This document shows positions 1 through 9,259 of a stretch of DNA of 64,000 bases, one piece after another (within the stretch, counting starts at the first letter, position 1; every line of letters starts with the position of its first letter). The notes beneath the pieces were generated by a model. The model did no database searches. It worked only from the letters and a program-made list of their open reading frames with translations, and was not told the DNA's origin. The position numbers and the translations under genes were made by a program. This DNA is from JACKAN01 sp964502735 (GTDB lineage Bacteria > Bdellovibrionota > Bdellovibrionia > Bdellovibrionales > UBA1609). The stretch lies in NCBI GenBank assembly GCA_964502735.1, contig CAZCYD010000009.1, positions 1 through 64,000 of the forward strand, in the 5' to 3' direction.

Positions 1-28
1 TTATCGCGATCTACTTGCTAATTGGAGT

Positions 29-679
29 TTAGTAACGACAAAATCCTTGATAAACATATTCACGGGCTTCAGAAGATTGGCGCGCGGAGAGATCTGCCGC
101 CACCTCGCCATTTTCATTTCCAAACAACATGACATTTACGGTTTTGGTTGTAATTACTGGATAATATTCAACATCCCTGCGGCCAAAAACAGTTTCCCAA
201 TAGTCGCGACAAAAAGTTCTACCCTCGCGATCAGTATGGCACTCGGTGCGACGTCTTTGAATTTCACAACTTTCAAAGTTGCGGGTTAGCTCTCCCCTGT
301 TAACCACAGTCTTGATAACACCCTCCAAATAGACGGGTTGACCACTTTCTTGAGGAGTTAATCTAATTTCTCCGTTGTCTTTTGGAAAGTTGACATCCTT
401 AGGATAATTAAAACGAACCTCGTGAGATCGATCTCTCCAGTTGTCGCCATCATCGGGAAAAACGGGATCATTTTTTTCTTGTGGAAAATCAAATTTAATA
501 TATTTGGATTTTTCATCTACGCTTAACTTAACTTTATGAGAACCAGGATTAAAAACCACCTGACCACTGTATCTTGTATTTAATTTTATAGACTGATGAA
601 CTTTTAATGAAGTGTTGATGGACCCATTGCAAGAAACTAGAAAAATGGCACCCAATAATGACAAAAATATCGATTTCAT
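29..679 (-). CDS. Putative lipoprotein of unknown function
   Basis: This is a 216-residue protein with a type II signal peptide: a short basic start, a hydrophobic run, then the lipobox LVSC with the lipidated cysteine at residue 17. The mature part is polar and probably beta-rich. It has four further cysteines in the C-terminal half (around residues 137-157 and near the end), which could form disulphides in the periplasm. I recognise no family. The start has a strong Shine-Dalgarno sequence lying in a run of seven Gs (687-693 on the plus strand). The gene stands alone and ends just inside the window edge. Lipoprotein status is well supported; the function is unknown. Confidence 0.8.
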   Translation of the reverse strand: MKSIFLSLLGAIFLVSCNGSINTSLKVHQSIKLNTRYSGQVVFNPGSHKVKLSVDEKSKYIKFDFPQEKNDPVFPDDGDNWRDRSHEVRFNYPKDVNFPKDNGEIRLTPQESGQPVYLEGVIKTVVNRGELTRNFESCEIQRRRTECHTDREGRTFCRDYWETVFGRRDVEYYPVITTKTVNVMLFGNENGEVAADLSARQSSEAREYVYQGFCRY

Positions 680-850
680 TTTAACTCCCCCCCGTTTAAT
701 CCCCTATCCGTACGCCTATTATGGGTATTAATGCACTCATTGATTGAGCTGGCAAGAGCGGAGAGAGGCTTTCAGATAACCACAGCGCATTGCAATAGAT
801 TTATTGGCAACGAGTCAAGGTCTAAAGCACTTGGATCGCCGCCCTCATCT

Positions 851-1360
851 TTAGCCGTCTGATGGTGAGTGAAGTTTTAGTAGAGTGTTGACGGCACTTC
901 TAATCTCATCAATAGAGAAGGGTTTTTTTATATAGTCATCTGCACCAAGAGCAAAACCTCGTTTGACCTCATCCGACTGGCTGTGACCACTTACAAAAAT
1001 GAGTGGAATATCCTTCAGTTCCTGATGGGATTTCATCAGTTCTGCCAACTCAAAACCATTAATCCATGGAAGACCCACATCCAAAACTACCAAATCTAAA
1101 ATAATTCCTTCCAAAAATTGTCGGAGTTCTGTGCCGTCGGACACAGCCACCACGGAGTGCCCATCTGACTCAAAAATTCGCTTCATGGACTTTCGCATGG
1201 TCTCATCATCTTCAATTAACAAAATGACCTTAGGGTCTTTAGGGCTCCTGAGCTTTCGATACTCACTCAAAGTGACAAAGCTCTCCTTGGCCATTCTTTC
1301 TTTTGCAATTCTCTCAATTTGATCAACCAAGTCTTTGGCTTTTACTTTTCTTTTCGCCAT
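851..1360 (-). CDS. Single-domain response regulator with helical N-terminal extension
   Basis: A 169-residue protein. Residues 1-42 are charged and probably helical; residues 44-163 form a CheY-like receiver. Visible receiver residues are the acidic pair E50/D51, phospho-acceptor D94 in VVLDVGLP, S124 and K146 in the KKP turn. There is no output domain, so it presumably acts by protein contact, perhaps helped by the N-terminal helix. It starts 4 bases after the stop of trxB, so the two are very likely co-transcribed. The partner kinase is not evident in the window. Confidence 0.88.
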   Translation of the reverse strand: MAKRKVKAKDLVDQIERIAKERMAKESFVTLSEYRKLRSPKDPKVILLIEDDETMRKSMKRIFESDGHSVVAVSDGTELRQFLEGIILDLVVLDVGLPWINGFELAELMKSHQELKDIPLIFVSGHSQSDEVKRGFALGADDYIKKPFSIDEIRSAVNTLLKLHSPSDG

Positions 1361-1364
1361 AATT

Positions 1365-2330
1365 TTAGGTGTTTGAGTCTAGCCAACGTTCGCAGTCAAT
1401 AGCCGCCATACAACCTGTGCCAGCTGCTGTTACGGCCTGTCTATAATGGCTGTCTTGAACATCACCTGCAGCAAAAACCCCCTCTACACTGGTGTAGGTA
1501 GATTTACCTTTTGTAATTAAGTAGCCCACTTTGTCCATCTCAAGTTGACCTTTAAATAAATCTGTATTGGGCTTGTGTCCTATGGCGATAAAGACTCCAT
1601 CCATTTTCATTTCTGACTCTTCTTGAGTTTTATTGTTATAAACTACAATAGACTCCACATTTTTCTCTCCGCGAATATCTTTAAGCTCAGTATTCCACAA
1701 AACTTCAATTTTTTCGTGATTCAACACTCGATCAGACATAATTTTTGAGGCGCGAAACTCTTCTCTTCGGTGAATAACATAAACCTTGCTGGCAAATCGA
1801 GTTAGGAACAAAGCCTCCTCCATGGCCGTGTCACCACCACCAATTATAGAACAGACTTGGTTTCTAAAAAAGGCTCCATCGCAAGTGGCACAAGCTGAAA
1901 CTCCCCTGCCCAAATACTTCTGCTCTTGCTCCATTCCCAAATATTTTGCGCTCGCCCCGGTCGAAATAATAATGCTATGAGAAGTATAAAGTTCCTCACC
2001 CACCCAAACTTTAAATGGGCGCGTAGAAAAGTCCACCTTTGAAACGTTTTTTGTTACAAATCGTGTTCCAAATCTTTCTGCTTGCCTACGAAAAAGAGGC
2101 ATGAGGTCCGGCCCCATAATTCCCTCGGGAAAGCCAGGGTAATTTTCAACGTCAGTTGTTGTCATCAGTTGGCCACCTGCCTCTTCACCTTCAAACATGA
2201 GTGGCTGCAAATTAGCTCTAGCCGCGTAAATAGCTGCCGTTAAGCCCGAGGGACCGGAACCAATTATAATCACGTTTTCCACATTCTGTTCTGACTTTCC
2301 CACATCTTCTCCTTTTTCTTTAATTGGCAT
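1365..2330 (-). CDS. trxB: Thioredoxin reductase
   Basis: A cytoplasmic NADPH-dependent flavoenzyme that reduces thioredoxin. The protein has 321 residues, the usual size. The FAD-binding motif GSGPSG is at 24-29, the redox-active CATC pair at 147-150, and the NADPH Rossmann motif GGGDTA at 164-169. A GDV segment near the C-terminus completes the FAD site. A short charged N-terminal extension of about 17 residues precedes the usual start. It heads a two-gene unit with the response regulator downstream. Through thioredoxin it could supply electrons to the AhpC-type peroxiredoxin at 34.3 kb; that link is inference. Confidence 0.96.
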   Translation of the reverse strand: MPIKEKGEDVGKSEQNVENVIIIGSGPSGLTAAIYAARANLQPLMFEGEEAGGQLMTTTDVENYPGFPEGIMGPDLMPLFRRQAERFGTRFVTKNVSKVDFSTRPFKVWVGEELYTSHSIIISTGASAKYLGMEQEQKYLGRGVSACATCDGAFFRNQVCSIIGGGDTAMEEALFLTRFASKVYVIHRREEFRASKIMSDRVLNHEKIEVLWNTELKDIRGEKNVESIVVYNNKTQEESEMKMDGVFIAIGHKPNTDLFKGQLEMDKVGYLITKGKSTYTSVEGVFAAGDVQDSHYRQAVTAAGTGCMAAIDCERWLDSNT

Positions 2331-2387
2331 ACTCTACACATAAACCCAGAGTTTGTTTAGCTCTCTCGATTTTTTTTGCTTAATTAC

Positions 2388-3083
2388 TCATAAAGGCAAA
2401 ACCTTTGAACCCAAGTTGGGTAAAACCCTATGCCACTCGCTTGGAAGAAGTTTATTTGAGACAGATGGCTCCATTGACCACCTGTAAAAATCTGCAGCGA
2501 CTTCACTAGGGTCTAACAACATCTTACCCATTTTTTGCCGCGGCACAGCCTTAGGAGGGAGCATATTCGTATCCATATAACCAGGACTATAGAGTCGTAA
2601 ATCAAACTCTCTAACTCCGACAAGCTCTTGTTGAATTGAAGAGATTAGTCCCTTTAACGCATGTTTAGCGGCACAGTAACTTGAGGCCATGGGGTCTGGA
2701 CCACTCTCAGCCACAGCCGATCCCACAATTATAAACTGCCGACAAGCGGAGATTTCTCCCCTTAAGCAAGAATGAATTAAGTACGCAGGAGTTAAGTGAT
2801 TCACTTGCCAAGCCCAAAGGTGATCTCGCCAATTTTTACTAGAGTACTCACCATATGGCCCCCCTCCTGCCGCGTACCAAATAGCCTGAGGCCCGAAACT
2901 TTTCAATTCTCGAATTAATCCCTCTAAGTTTTCAGTACGGCTAAAATCACAATTGTATAAAATGGAATTTTCAACCCATTTTTGAGTTCTTGAAGACAAA
3001 AATAATCTGTGATTGTCAGCGGCAGCAACTAAAGCGAGTTGAAGACCTAGGCCTCGGCTAGCCCCTAAAATAGCTATGTTCAT
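2388..3083 (-). CDS. Short-chain dehydrogenase/reductase
   Basis: An NAD(P)-dependent oxidoreductase of the SDR family, 231 residues from the preferred start. The nucleotide-binding motif GASRGLG lies at the extreme N-terminus, an AAGGG segment follows, and the catalytic YxxxK is seen as YCAAK, preceded by the serine of VGSAVAESG. The open frame continues 42 codons upstream, but the Rossmann strand begins at MNIAILGAS, so the internal ATG at 3083 is the natural start. The substrate cannot be told. It is a single gene on the reverse strand. Confidence 0.88.
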   Translation of the reverse strand: MNIAILGASRGLGLQLALVAAADNHRLFLSSRTQKWVENSILYNCDFSRTENLEGLIRELKSFGPQAIWYAAGGGPYGEYSSKNWRDHLWAWQVNHLTPAYLIHSCLRGEISACRQFIIVGSAVAESGPDPMASSYCAAKHALKGLISSIQQELVGVREFDLRLYSPGYMDTNMLPPKAVPRQKMGKMLLDPSEVAADFYRWSMEPSVSNKLLPSEWHRVLPNLGSKVLPL

Positions 3084-3287
3084 GGAATATGATTTACTAC
3101 AAAAAACTGCACAACAAAAGCCTCTATTTAAATCTTGCTCCATAAGTTCGTATTGAGAGATTGATATTTCTAAAGACTTCTCTATTATCAAAATAAGTTT
3201 GATAAACAAACCCTATCAGACTTTAATACCCAGTATAATGGAGTCATCCGCCTATTATTGTCTAACCATTTATAAATAGAGTTTGAA

Positions 3288-3575
3288 GTGCCAAAAATAA
3301 GCTTTTCAAAAAATTATTCCCCTATTGAGGTTGAAGAGAACGCCAATCTTATGCAAAGCCTTCTCCAACATGGACGTCCTGTGGCCAGCTCCTGCGGAGG
3401 CGATGGTATATGTGCGAAATGCAAAATAGAAATCGTCAGTGGCCAACAAAACCTTTCACCAGCCTCGAAATTTGAAGTGGAGCGTATTCGTATCAACGAT
3501 ATTTCTAGTCATTACCGCTTAAGCTGCCAATGTCACGTTCTTGGCAACATAACGGTCAACGCGGACTACTGGTGA
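3288..3575 (+). CDS. [2Fe-2S] ferredoxin
   Basis: A 95-residue plant/adrenodoxin-type ferredoxin that would carry single electrons in the cytoplasm. Cluster ligands follow the expected pattern: C36, C42 and C45 in SCGGDGICAKC, with the fourth at C80 (a further cysteine is at C82). The start codon is GTG at 3288 preceded by a weak ribosome site; no in-frame ATG precedes the fold. It is monocistronic and shares a divergent promoter region with the dehydrogenase. The redox partner is not identifiable. Confidence 0.9.
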   Translation: MPKISFSKNYSPIEVEENANLMQSLLQHGRPVASSCGGDGICAKCKIEIVSGQQNLSPASKFEVERIRINDISSHYRLSCQCHVLGNITVNADYW

Positions 3576-3644
3576 GTTAAATTTTTTAGGTATTCAATCC
3601 CAAATTAGTGAACAAAAGGCTTCAAGTTTTCCTCAAATTCCAAT

Positions 3645-4427
3645 CTATGGCTTACTTAATCGGGCATAATGAATCGGTTGGTGCTTACGCAAGAATAAAC
3701 TCTCAAATTGAGTGACAAAATTTTCCTCAGCATATTCCGAATTGTGCAAATCAAAACTCAAACCATCAATTCTATAATTACTCGCTTTAAAAACGTCCAA
3801 CGACCAATCAAAGTATTCTCTGTGGTCAGTTTTAAACTCTAAAAAAGATCCTGTTTTTTGGATTTTAAAAAGTTTTTCTATAAAATCGCTCTGTATAAGA
3901 CGGTTTTTTTTCCACCTGATTTTTCTTTCCCATGGATCGGGAAATTGGATATATATGTTGTCAAGCTCGCCCTCTGCAAATAGATTCTCCGGCATTTCAG
4001 CATCGTATCGGAGCATTCGTGCATTCGTACAGCCCAAGCGCCGAGCCCTACGGATAGATTGAATAAGGGGCTTAAACTTTCTTTCAATACCCAGAATCAT
4101 TCTATCCGGATAACTCTCGGCTCGATGGGAAAAAAACAATCCATTCCCAGTGCCAATTTCAAGATCTAAAGAGGCTCCCTCTTCAAGCTTAAAAACAGAC
4201 TCCCGCCACTTTCCCTTGTAATTCGGTGCCACATCTTCCGCATAAACCCAATCCTTATACTCAACCAAGGTGGCTAAAACATAAGGATTAGGTCGGGTTA
4301 TGGACGAAATGGGTCTGAGTTTTAAACTTGCCTGTTTCATAAGCCTCTTAAAAGAAATTCGTCCTTTTCTATCATGTTTTAGATAGGGGTCAACCCTGAT
4401 AGGAGAGAAAACAGGGTCGTGAAACAA
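3645..4427 (-). CDS. trmB: tRNA (guanine46-N7)-methyltransferase
   Basis: SAM-dependent enzyme that makes m7G46 in the tRNA variable loop. The SAM-binding motif EIGTGNG, the following GIERK segment and the family signature QFPDPWERK with the adjacent basic WKKNRL stretch are all present, then FKTDHREY near the C-terminus. The protein has 260 residues, slightly longer than the Escherichia coli enzyme because of a basic N-terminal extension of about 50 residues. The chosen start is TTG at 4427 with GGAG five bases upstream; the next in-frame ATG is 29 codons later. It lies 18 bases after the cyclase gene, probably in the same operon. Confidence 0.93.
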   Translation of the reverse strand: MFHDPVFSPIRVDPYLKHDRKGRISFKRLMKQASLKLRPISSITRPNPYVLATLVEYKDWVYAEDVAPNYKGKWRESVFKLEEGASLDLEIGTGNGLFFSHRAESYPDRMILGIERKFKPLIQSIRRARRLGCTNARMLRYDAEMPENLFAEGELDNIYIQFPDPWERKIRWKKNRLIQSDFIEKLFKIQKTGSFLEFKTDHREYFDWSLDVFKASNYRIDGLSFDLHNSEYAEENFVTQFESLFLRKHQPIHYARLSKP

Positions 4428-4445
4428 GATCTCCGGGTTCTAAGA

Positions 4446-5957
4446 TTAAGCAGAGTTTTTTTGGTAAGGACTTTCTAAAGTACCTTTCTCATCTAGCTCA
4501 GAACCACAGCTTCTGCATACAAATATATATATCCCTTTTTGATTCTGCTCAAGGTGCATAATATTACCACAAGTGGGGCACTCTGAAACATCAACTTGAT
4601 TTTGCTTTCTAGCACCCAATAAGGAATAGGCATTTATAACATCCTGCTCAAAACCTTTCAGACTTAACTTCCCAATAGGTTCGATTTCATAGTCTTCGAA
4701 ATTTATAGCTTCAAGAACATCATACGACATTACGATTTGATTTGGCTTAGCTGCCCCACAAAGTCTAGAGGCTAAATTTATGACTGGGCCAATGGCGGTA
4801 TAGCTGTGATAATACTTTTGACTTCCATAAAAACCAACATTTGCGTCGCCAATAGCTATCCCCATCCGCAACTCCAGTTGGTTTAACCAATAGTTTTCAT
4901 ACAAGAACTGACGTTGTCGAACCTTTTCTTGAATTTCAAGTGCGGCCCGCACCACACGCTCAGCATAGTCGTTATACTGAATAGGGTCGTTACAAAAAGC
5001 TAAGATCCCGTCGCCTAAAAATTTGTCTATCGTAATATCATATTTTAAAAGGATTTTATTGGTATCTTCCATAAACATTGAAATGACTTTATGGACTTTA
5101 TCTTTCTCTAATCTTGTAATTCTTTCTGTTGAGTTGACTATGTCTATAAATATTGAGCAAATCTTAGCTCTATGAACATCTGCTTCTAACTTAATTTTTC
5201 CATTTTCTATAGAATTCACAACCTGAGGACTAAACTGCTTTGATAAATTAGTTAGACTGACCGCTTGTTTTGTTTTTTGATCAATAATTTCATTACGATG
5301 TTCAACTTCGTCCTCTAGCTTAACTCGACTCTTAACCTCTCTAAGTCGTAAATTCTCATTAAAATGTCTAATTACAAAAGCAATGAACACTGTTCCCAAT
5401 ATAAAAAATGAGTTGGTTAAGAACACTGCGGTGGGAGTTTCTTCCTTTAGATAAAAATATATTAGATAATAGGGTCCATAAAGAGCCAAAAAAGTTAACC
5501 ACATAAAATAGCTCTTCCATGGCAAAAATGCTAAGGAGCCGATAGCAACCAAATTAAGACCAGCATAATAGGGGCTAGACGAGTCTTTCATGAGGTAAAT
5601 CATTATATTAATCAGCAACCCATTATAGGAGGTCAAAGCTAGGGCGTTCCACTGAGCATGCTTATAGCTTGTCACTCGATTGTTTATAAAATTGATCAAC
5701 AAACTGACTGGCACAATGGTCAACCTTAGCAATAAAAATGTTTTAGCCAGATGAGGAACAAAAACAATATCACATAACCAAAAAAATAGATATAAAGGAA
5801 GAGACAAGTAGACGCAAATAGTACGCACTACATCTTTTAATTCACTAAGTCTCTCTTCTTCTCTTATCTTTAGTATTGAGGCAAGAAGATGGTCATTGCC
5901 TTTCTCAATCTTTAACGAAAAGAGCGAAGAGATTGATTCCGAGAGACTCTTCTTCAA
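4446..5957 (-). CDS. Membrane-anchored class III adenylate cyclase with C-terminal zinc ribbon
   Basis: 503 residues. The N-terminal region (about 45-200) has five or six hydrophobic segments, followed by a coiled-coil-like linker (200-240) and a class III nucleotide cyclase domain (262-445). Metal-binding D272 and D316, K312 of DKFLGDG, and the N394/R398 pair of INLASR are intact, so it should be active. The second purine-selecting position is T387, as in class IIIb enzymes, which suggests cAMP as product. The last 50 residues carry a CxxC...CxxC zinc ribbon (C460, C463, C481, C484), an unusual tail. The start overlaps the 3' end of the upstream methyltransferase gene by 53 bases, so translational coupling is likely. 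Confidence 0.88.
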   Translation of the reverse strand: MKKSLSESISSLFSLKIEKGNDHLLASILKIREEERLSELKDVVRTICVYLSLPLYLFFWLCDIVFVPHLAKTFLLLRLTIVPVSLLINFINNRVTSYKHAQWNALALTSYNGLLINIMIYLMKDSSSPYYAGLNLVAIGSLAFLPWKSYFMWLTFLALYGPYYLIYFYLKEETPTAVFLTNSFFILGTVFIAFVIRHFNENLRLREVKSRVKLEDEVEHRNEIIDQKTKQAVSLTNLSKQFSPQVVNSIENGKIKLEADVHRAKICSIFIDIVNSTERITRLEKDKVHKVISMFMEDTNKILLKYDITIDKFLGDGILAFCNDPIQYNDYAERVVRAALEIQEKVRQRQFLYENYWLNQLELRMGIAIGDANVGFYGSQKYYHSYTAIGPVINLASRLCGAAKPNQIVMSYDVLEAINFEDYEIEPIGKLSLKGFEQDVINAYSLLGARKQNQVDVSECPTCGNIMHLEQNQKGIYIFVCRSCGSELDEKGTLESPYQKNSA

Positions 5958-7356
5958 TTATTACATCCTTTTTGACTACTGATAGTAATTCTTTAAATCC
6001 TTCACGAGAGCGATATATCAAATGCCAATCTAAGGCTAAATCCATAGTAAATTGATTGGGATTAGAAACGCTAAAATTTCCTATAATCAATTGTCCTTTA
6101 CTTTTTAATCCATCAAATAGTTTTTTTGCTGCCAATTGAGCCACAGGATCCGACAAGTAATCAAAAAGTCCAGCAGAATAAATGAGATCAAATCCGTCCT
6201 GAGGAAGGCCCCTTGCAATAATATTTTTAATGGCAAGATTATCAAAGTGAAAGGCAAACTTTGTCCCATGCTGAAGTTGTTTTTTTCTAATTTCTTTTTG
6301 AGCAAATTTAAGTGCATCTAAGTCTTGGTCAATAAAGTAAAACTCCATACCTGATTTGATTTTATGACCATATCTTTCAATAAAAAGTTGAACCTCTCGA
6401 GATGGACCTGATGCAACGGACAAAACTCTAACTGTCTGCCCCTGATGACTCTGTGCCAAATCGTACAGTTTTTCACATAAATACTCGGCCCGATTTCTTA
6501 CGGCAGAGGCCGCGGGCTCTTCAACAAAATACTTATGAAGACATTGAGAAAATAAATCCTGACCACTAGGATGGTTTTGATAAATGATATTCATCATTTC
6601 AAAATCTCCTGCGTATCCTAAAGGTTTGTTGTACACACGATTTGCAAATGGAGCTTTGTATATAATCTCATGCATTTTACTGCGAAAATACGAGAAGGCC
6701 TCAGTTAAACTCTCTTTGCTACAGTCCCTAAGAGATTCCGACAATTTCAGGTAAAATGGCTGAAAGCACTGACTAAAATACTCAGATAGAACAACTGCGA
6801 TGGTGTGTTTATAATCTTCCCAATTACCTATTTTTTGCTGAGATCTTTCTTTTTCAATTTCATTAAGATTTTTTTCTAGATGCTCCAACCAGTCCTTGAG
6901 TTCAAGAACTAAACTCCTAAAATTTTGCGGAACACCACTAGCGGTGTCAGTGTATTGTTTTTGGTGCGAAATAATATTTTGAGCGGCTTGTATACCCAAT
7001 ATTCTATCTGTGCGAATTAAAGTCTCTTCAACTTCAAAAGCCACAAGATTTTCTTGCTCATTCAGAGACTCACTTCTTGCAAATTTTAATCTCACACTGT
7101 CGACTTCTACATTTTCATACACCAATACCCCTTCAGAAATTTCGTTTTCGTTAAACGGAACTTGAGAACAAACAATAGCCAACCCAAAGTCTGACAAGTT
7201 TATGACACTATATTTTGTATTATTGATTTCTACCCAGCACTTATCAGGATTTACGCTTAATCTTTCTGGTCGTATCAATGTGGGCCTTGACTTCTTATTA
7301 TTATCAAATTGGACCTCAAAGCTTTCATGCGGCATACGACTTGTTCTATCTGACAT
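5905..7356 (-). CDS. PilZ-like domain fused to SAM-dependent methyltransferase
   Basis: 483 residues from the ATG at 7356, chosen because GGGAGTGA sits six bases upstream; a GTG 48 bases earlier has no such site. The N-terminal 130 residues look like a PilZ-type beta-barrel (basic patch, then NLSDFGLAI). The middle is helical and contains NKPLGYAGDFEMM, a signature I associate with PhcB/3-hydroxy-fatty-acid methyl ester synthesis proteins. The C-terminal 200 residues form a Rossmann methyltransferase with VLSVASGPS as the SAM loop and FIDQD as the acidic strand end. First gene of an operon with the cyclase and trmB. The link to second-messenger signalling is inference from the PilZ-like part and the neighbour. 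Confidence 0.78.
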   Translation of the reverse strand: MSDRTSRMPHESFEVQFDNNKKSRPTLIRPERLSVNPDKCWVEINNTKYSVINLSDFGLAIVCSQVPFNENEISEGVLVYENVEVDSVRLKFARSESLNEQENLVAFEVEETLIRTDRILGIQAAQNIISHQKQYTDTASGVPQNFRSLVLELKDWLEHLEKNLNEIEKERSQQKIGNWEDYKHTIAVVLSEYFSQCFQPFYLKLSESLRDCSKESLTEAFSYFRSKMHEIIYKAPFANRVYNKPLGYAGDFEMMNIIYQNHPSGQDLFSQCLHKYFVEEPAASAVRNRAEYLCEKLYDLAQSHQGQTVRVLSVASGPSREVQLFIERYGHKIKSGMEFYFIDQDLDALKFAQKEIRKKQLQHGTKFAFHFDNLAIKNIIARGLPQDGFDLIYSAGLFDYLSDPVAQLAAKKLFDGLKSKGQLIIGNFSVSNPNQFTMDLALDWHLIYRSREGFKELLSVVKKDVIIEEESLGINLFALFVKD

Positions 7357-7499
7357 TTTTTCACTCCCTATGTAGCTGTGGTTTGAGTCGCTCAGCATTT
7401 TCACTCAGACTCTACCACCCTAAGACTTCGGAAATTTCACTCCAATTGATAAGCTTTTCTTTTTGATTATATTAATTTTTTCTAAATTACCCTCCTATG

Positions 7500-7524
7500 G
7501 TCGAGTCAACTCCTCGACTATAAT
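7500..7524 (+). promoter_or_regulatory. Candidate -10 box with abutting dyad upstream of ggt
   Basis: GTCGAG (7500-7505) and CTCGAC (7513-7518) form a dyad with a 7-base spacer. It directly abuts a perfect TATAAT at 7519-7524, about 80 bases before the ggt start. No good -35 hexamer is visible at the right distance, so the promoter may need an activator or be controlled by a repressor binding the dyad. This is a sequence-only call. Confidence 0.3.
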
Positions 7525-7606
7525 CTTTTAAAACACTTATTATTTGATGAAGCCTTAAGTTGATTCTGGTAAGCTCTGTCTGACCAACTAATTCAGAGGA
7601 GGCTTG

Positions 7607-9259
7607 ATGTTGCGGTTTCTACTAAGTTTACCACTTGTTTTTTTATTTAGCTTAAACTCTCACTCCATTCCCTTCGAAGGGCAAAAAATGCTTATCTCTG
7701 CCCCGACCCCATATGCCGTTGAAGCTGGTAAAAAAGTAGTAACTCAAGGTGGTAATGCTGTAGATGTTGCAACGGCTGTAGCCTTAACTCTTGCGGTGAC
7801 AACTCCCTACTTTGCAGCTTTTGGTGGCGGCGGATTTGCGTTAATAAAACAAGGCGAAATGGACGTAGAAGTCCTGGATTTTAGAGAGACGGCTCCCCAA
7901 AAAACTCATTCAAATTTTTTTGTAAACCTTAAGGACGGTAGCTCACAAGTTGGAGGAGCGGCCATTGGCATTCCCGGAATTCCCCTCGGCCTCTATGAGT
8001 TGCACAAGAAGTATGGAAAGCTCTCATGGGCAAAATTATTTGAAGAACCTCTCCGGCTCGCACGAAGGGGCTTTCATGTTTCAGGTGAGTGGGTTAATCG
8101 AACAGAACTCACTAAACCCCACTTTAATTCAAGTGGAAAAAAGTATTTTTTCAAAAACGGAGAGATGCTAAAAGCCGGAGACCTTCTGCTACAAGAGAAT
8201 TTGGCAAAATTTCTTGATAAGTACAAGCGAAGAGGTCCTTCAGCCTTTTATGAAGGAGAAGTGGCCAAAGATATTGTTAACTCCATCCAAAGGGAGAACG
8301 GAGTTCTTACTCTTGAGGATCTTAAAAATTACAAATCTAGATGGCTTAAACCTCTCGTTCATAAATTCAAAGATCTCGATATTTATCTAATGCCACCCCC
8401 AAGTAGCGGCGGCCTAGTTATTAAAACAGCACTGTCATTGATTGAATCCCTGCAAGTTGATAAACAAAAAGAAATGAGTATAGATGAATTTCATCTATTA
8501 GCAGAAATCCTTAATCGCTCCTTTCGTGGGCGCGAAATGCTAGGAGATCCAGATTTTCACAATAATCCAATTGAACTGCTAACTTCTGAAAAATACCTCA
8601 GTGAACTTTCAAGATCCATAAAAGTTTCAAAGGCAACGACCTTACCCCCTCTCTCTTCTCTTAAAAACTACAAAGAAAGCTCTGAGACCACTCATTTCTC
8701 TGTTTTAGATAAAGACGGCAACTCCGTATCTATGACTCTAACTCTCAACGGCAACTATGGGTCAGGCGTTGTTACTGACAAGTTTGGCATCGCCCTCAAT
8801 AATGAAATGGACGATTTTACCACACTTCCAGGAAAGCCTAACATGTACGGACTTGTGCAAGGCCAAGGCAACCTTGTAGAGCCTGGAAAAAGACCGCTAA
8901 GCTCAATGAGTCCAACACTTGTAGCTAAAGATGGAAAGATCATACTCTCTTTGGGAGCCCCCGGAGGCCCAACTATAATTAGCGGGGTGCTGCAAGTGCT
9001 TTACCGAAGTCTTATTCGAGGTGTAGAAATCGATAGGGCTATCCAGACTCCAAGGGTCCATCATCAATTCTTACCAAATACACTGTTCATTGATGAATGG
9101 AGGTTTCAACCAGCCACGGTAGAGGGACTCAAAAGGAAGGGACATAAACTTGAAGAAAAGAGATTCATTGGACGAGTCAGTGCCGTGCGACTTAAAGATG
9201 ACGGCATTCTCGAAGCCGCCTTTGACTCCCGAGGCGAGGGTGCAAGTGGTGGATATTAA
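7607..9259 (+). CDS. ggt: Gamma-glutamyltransferase (periplasmic)
   Basis: Cleaves gamma-glutamyl bonds, chiefly of glutathione, in the periplasm. 550 residues with a Sec signal peptide of about 20 residues. The large-subunit region carries the GGGGFAL segment; the autoprocessing site is in ETTHFSV, where the threonine just before THFS should become the N-terminal nucleophile of the small subunit. Downstream PLSSMSPT and the glycine-rich GAPGGP oxyanion region are also present. The ATG at 7607 is chosen over a TTG one codon earlier because GAGG sits at a good distance. It converges on the next gene with a 4-base overlap. Confidence 0.94.
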   Translation: MLRFLLSLPLVFLFSLNSHSIPFEGQKMLISAPTPYAVEAGKKVVTQGGNAVDVATAVALTLAVTTPYFAAFGGGGFALIKQGEMDVEVLDFRETAPQKTHSNFFVNLKDGSSQVGGAAIGIPGIPLGLYELHKKYGKLSWAKLFEEPLRLARRGFHVSGEWVNRTELTKPHFNSSGKKYFFKNGEMLKAGDLLLQENLAKFLDKYKRRGPSAFYEGEVAKDIVNSIQRENGVLTLEDLKNYKSRWLKPLVHKFKDLDIYLMPPPSSGGLVIKTALSLIESLQVDKQKEMSIDEFHLLAEILNRSFRGREMLGDPDFHNNPIELLTSEKYLSELSRSIKVSKATTLPPLSSLKNYKESSETTHFSVLDKDGNSVSMTLTLNGNYGSGVVTDKFGIALNNEMDDFTTLPGKPNMYGLVQGQGNLVEPGKRPLSSMSPTLVAKDGKIILSLGAPGGPTIISGVLQVLYRSLIRGVEIDRAIQTPRVHHQFLPNTLFIDEWRFQPATVEGLKRKGHKLEEKRFIGRVSAVRLKDDGILEAAFDSRGEGASGGY

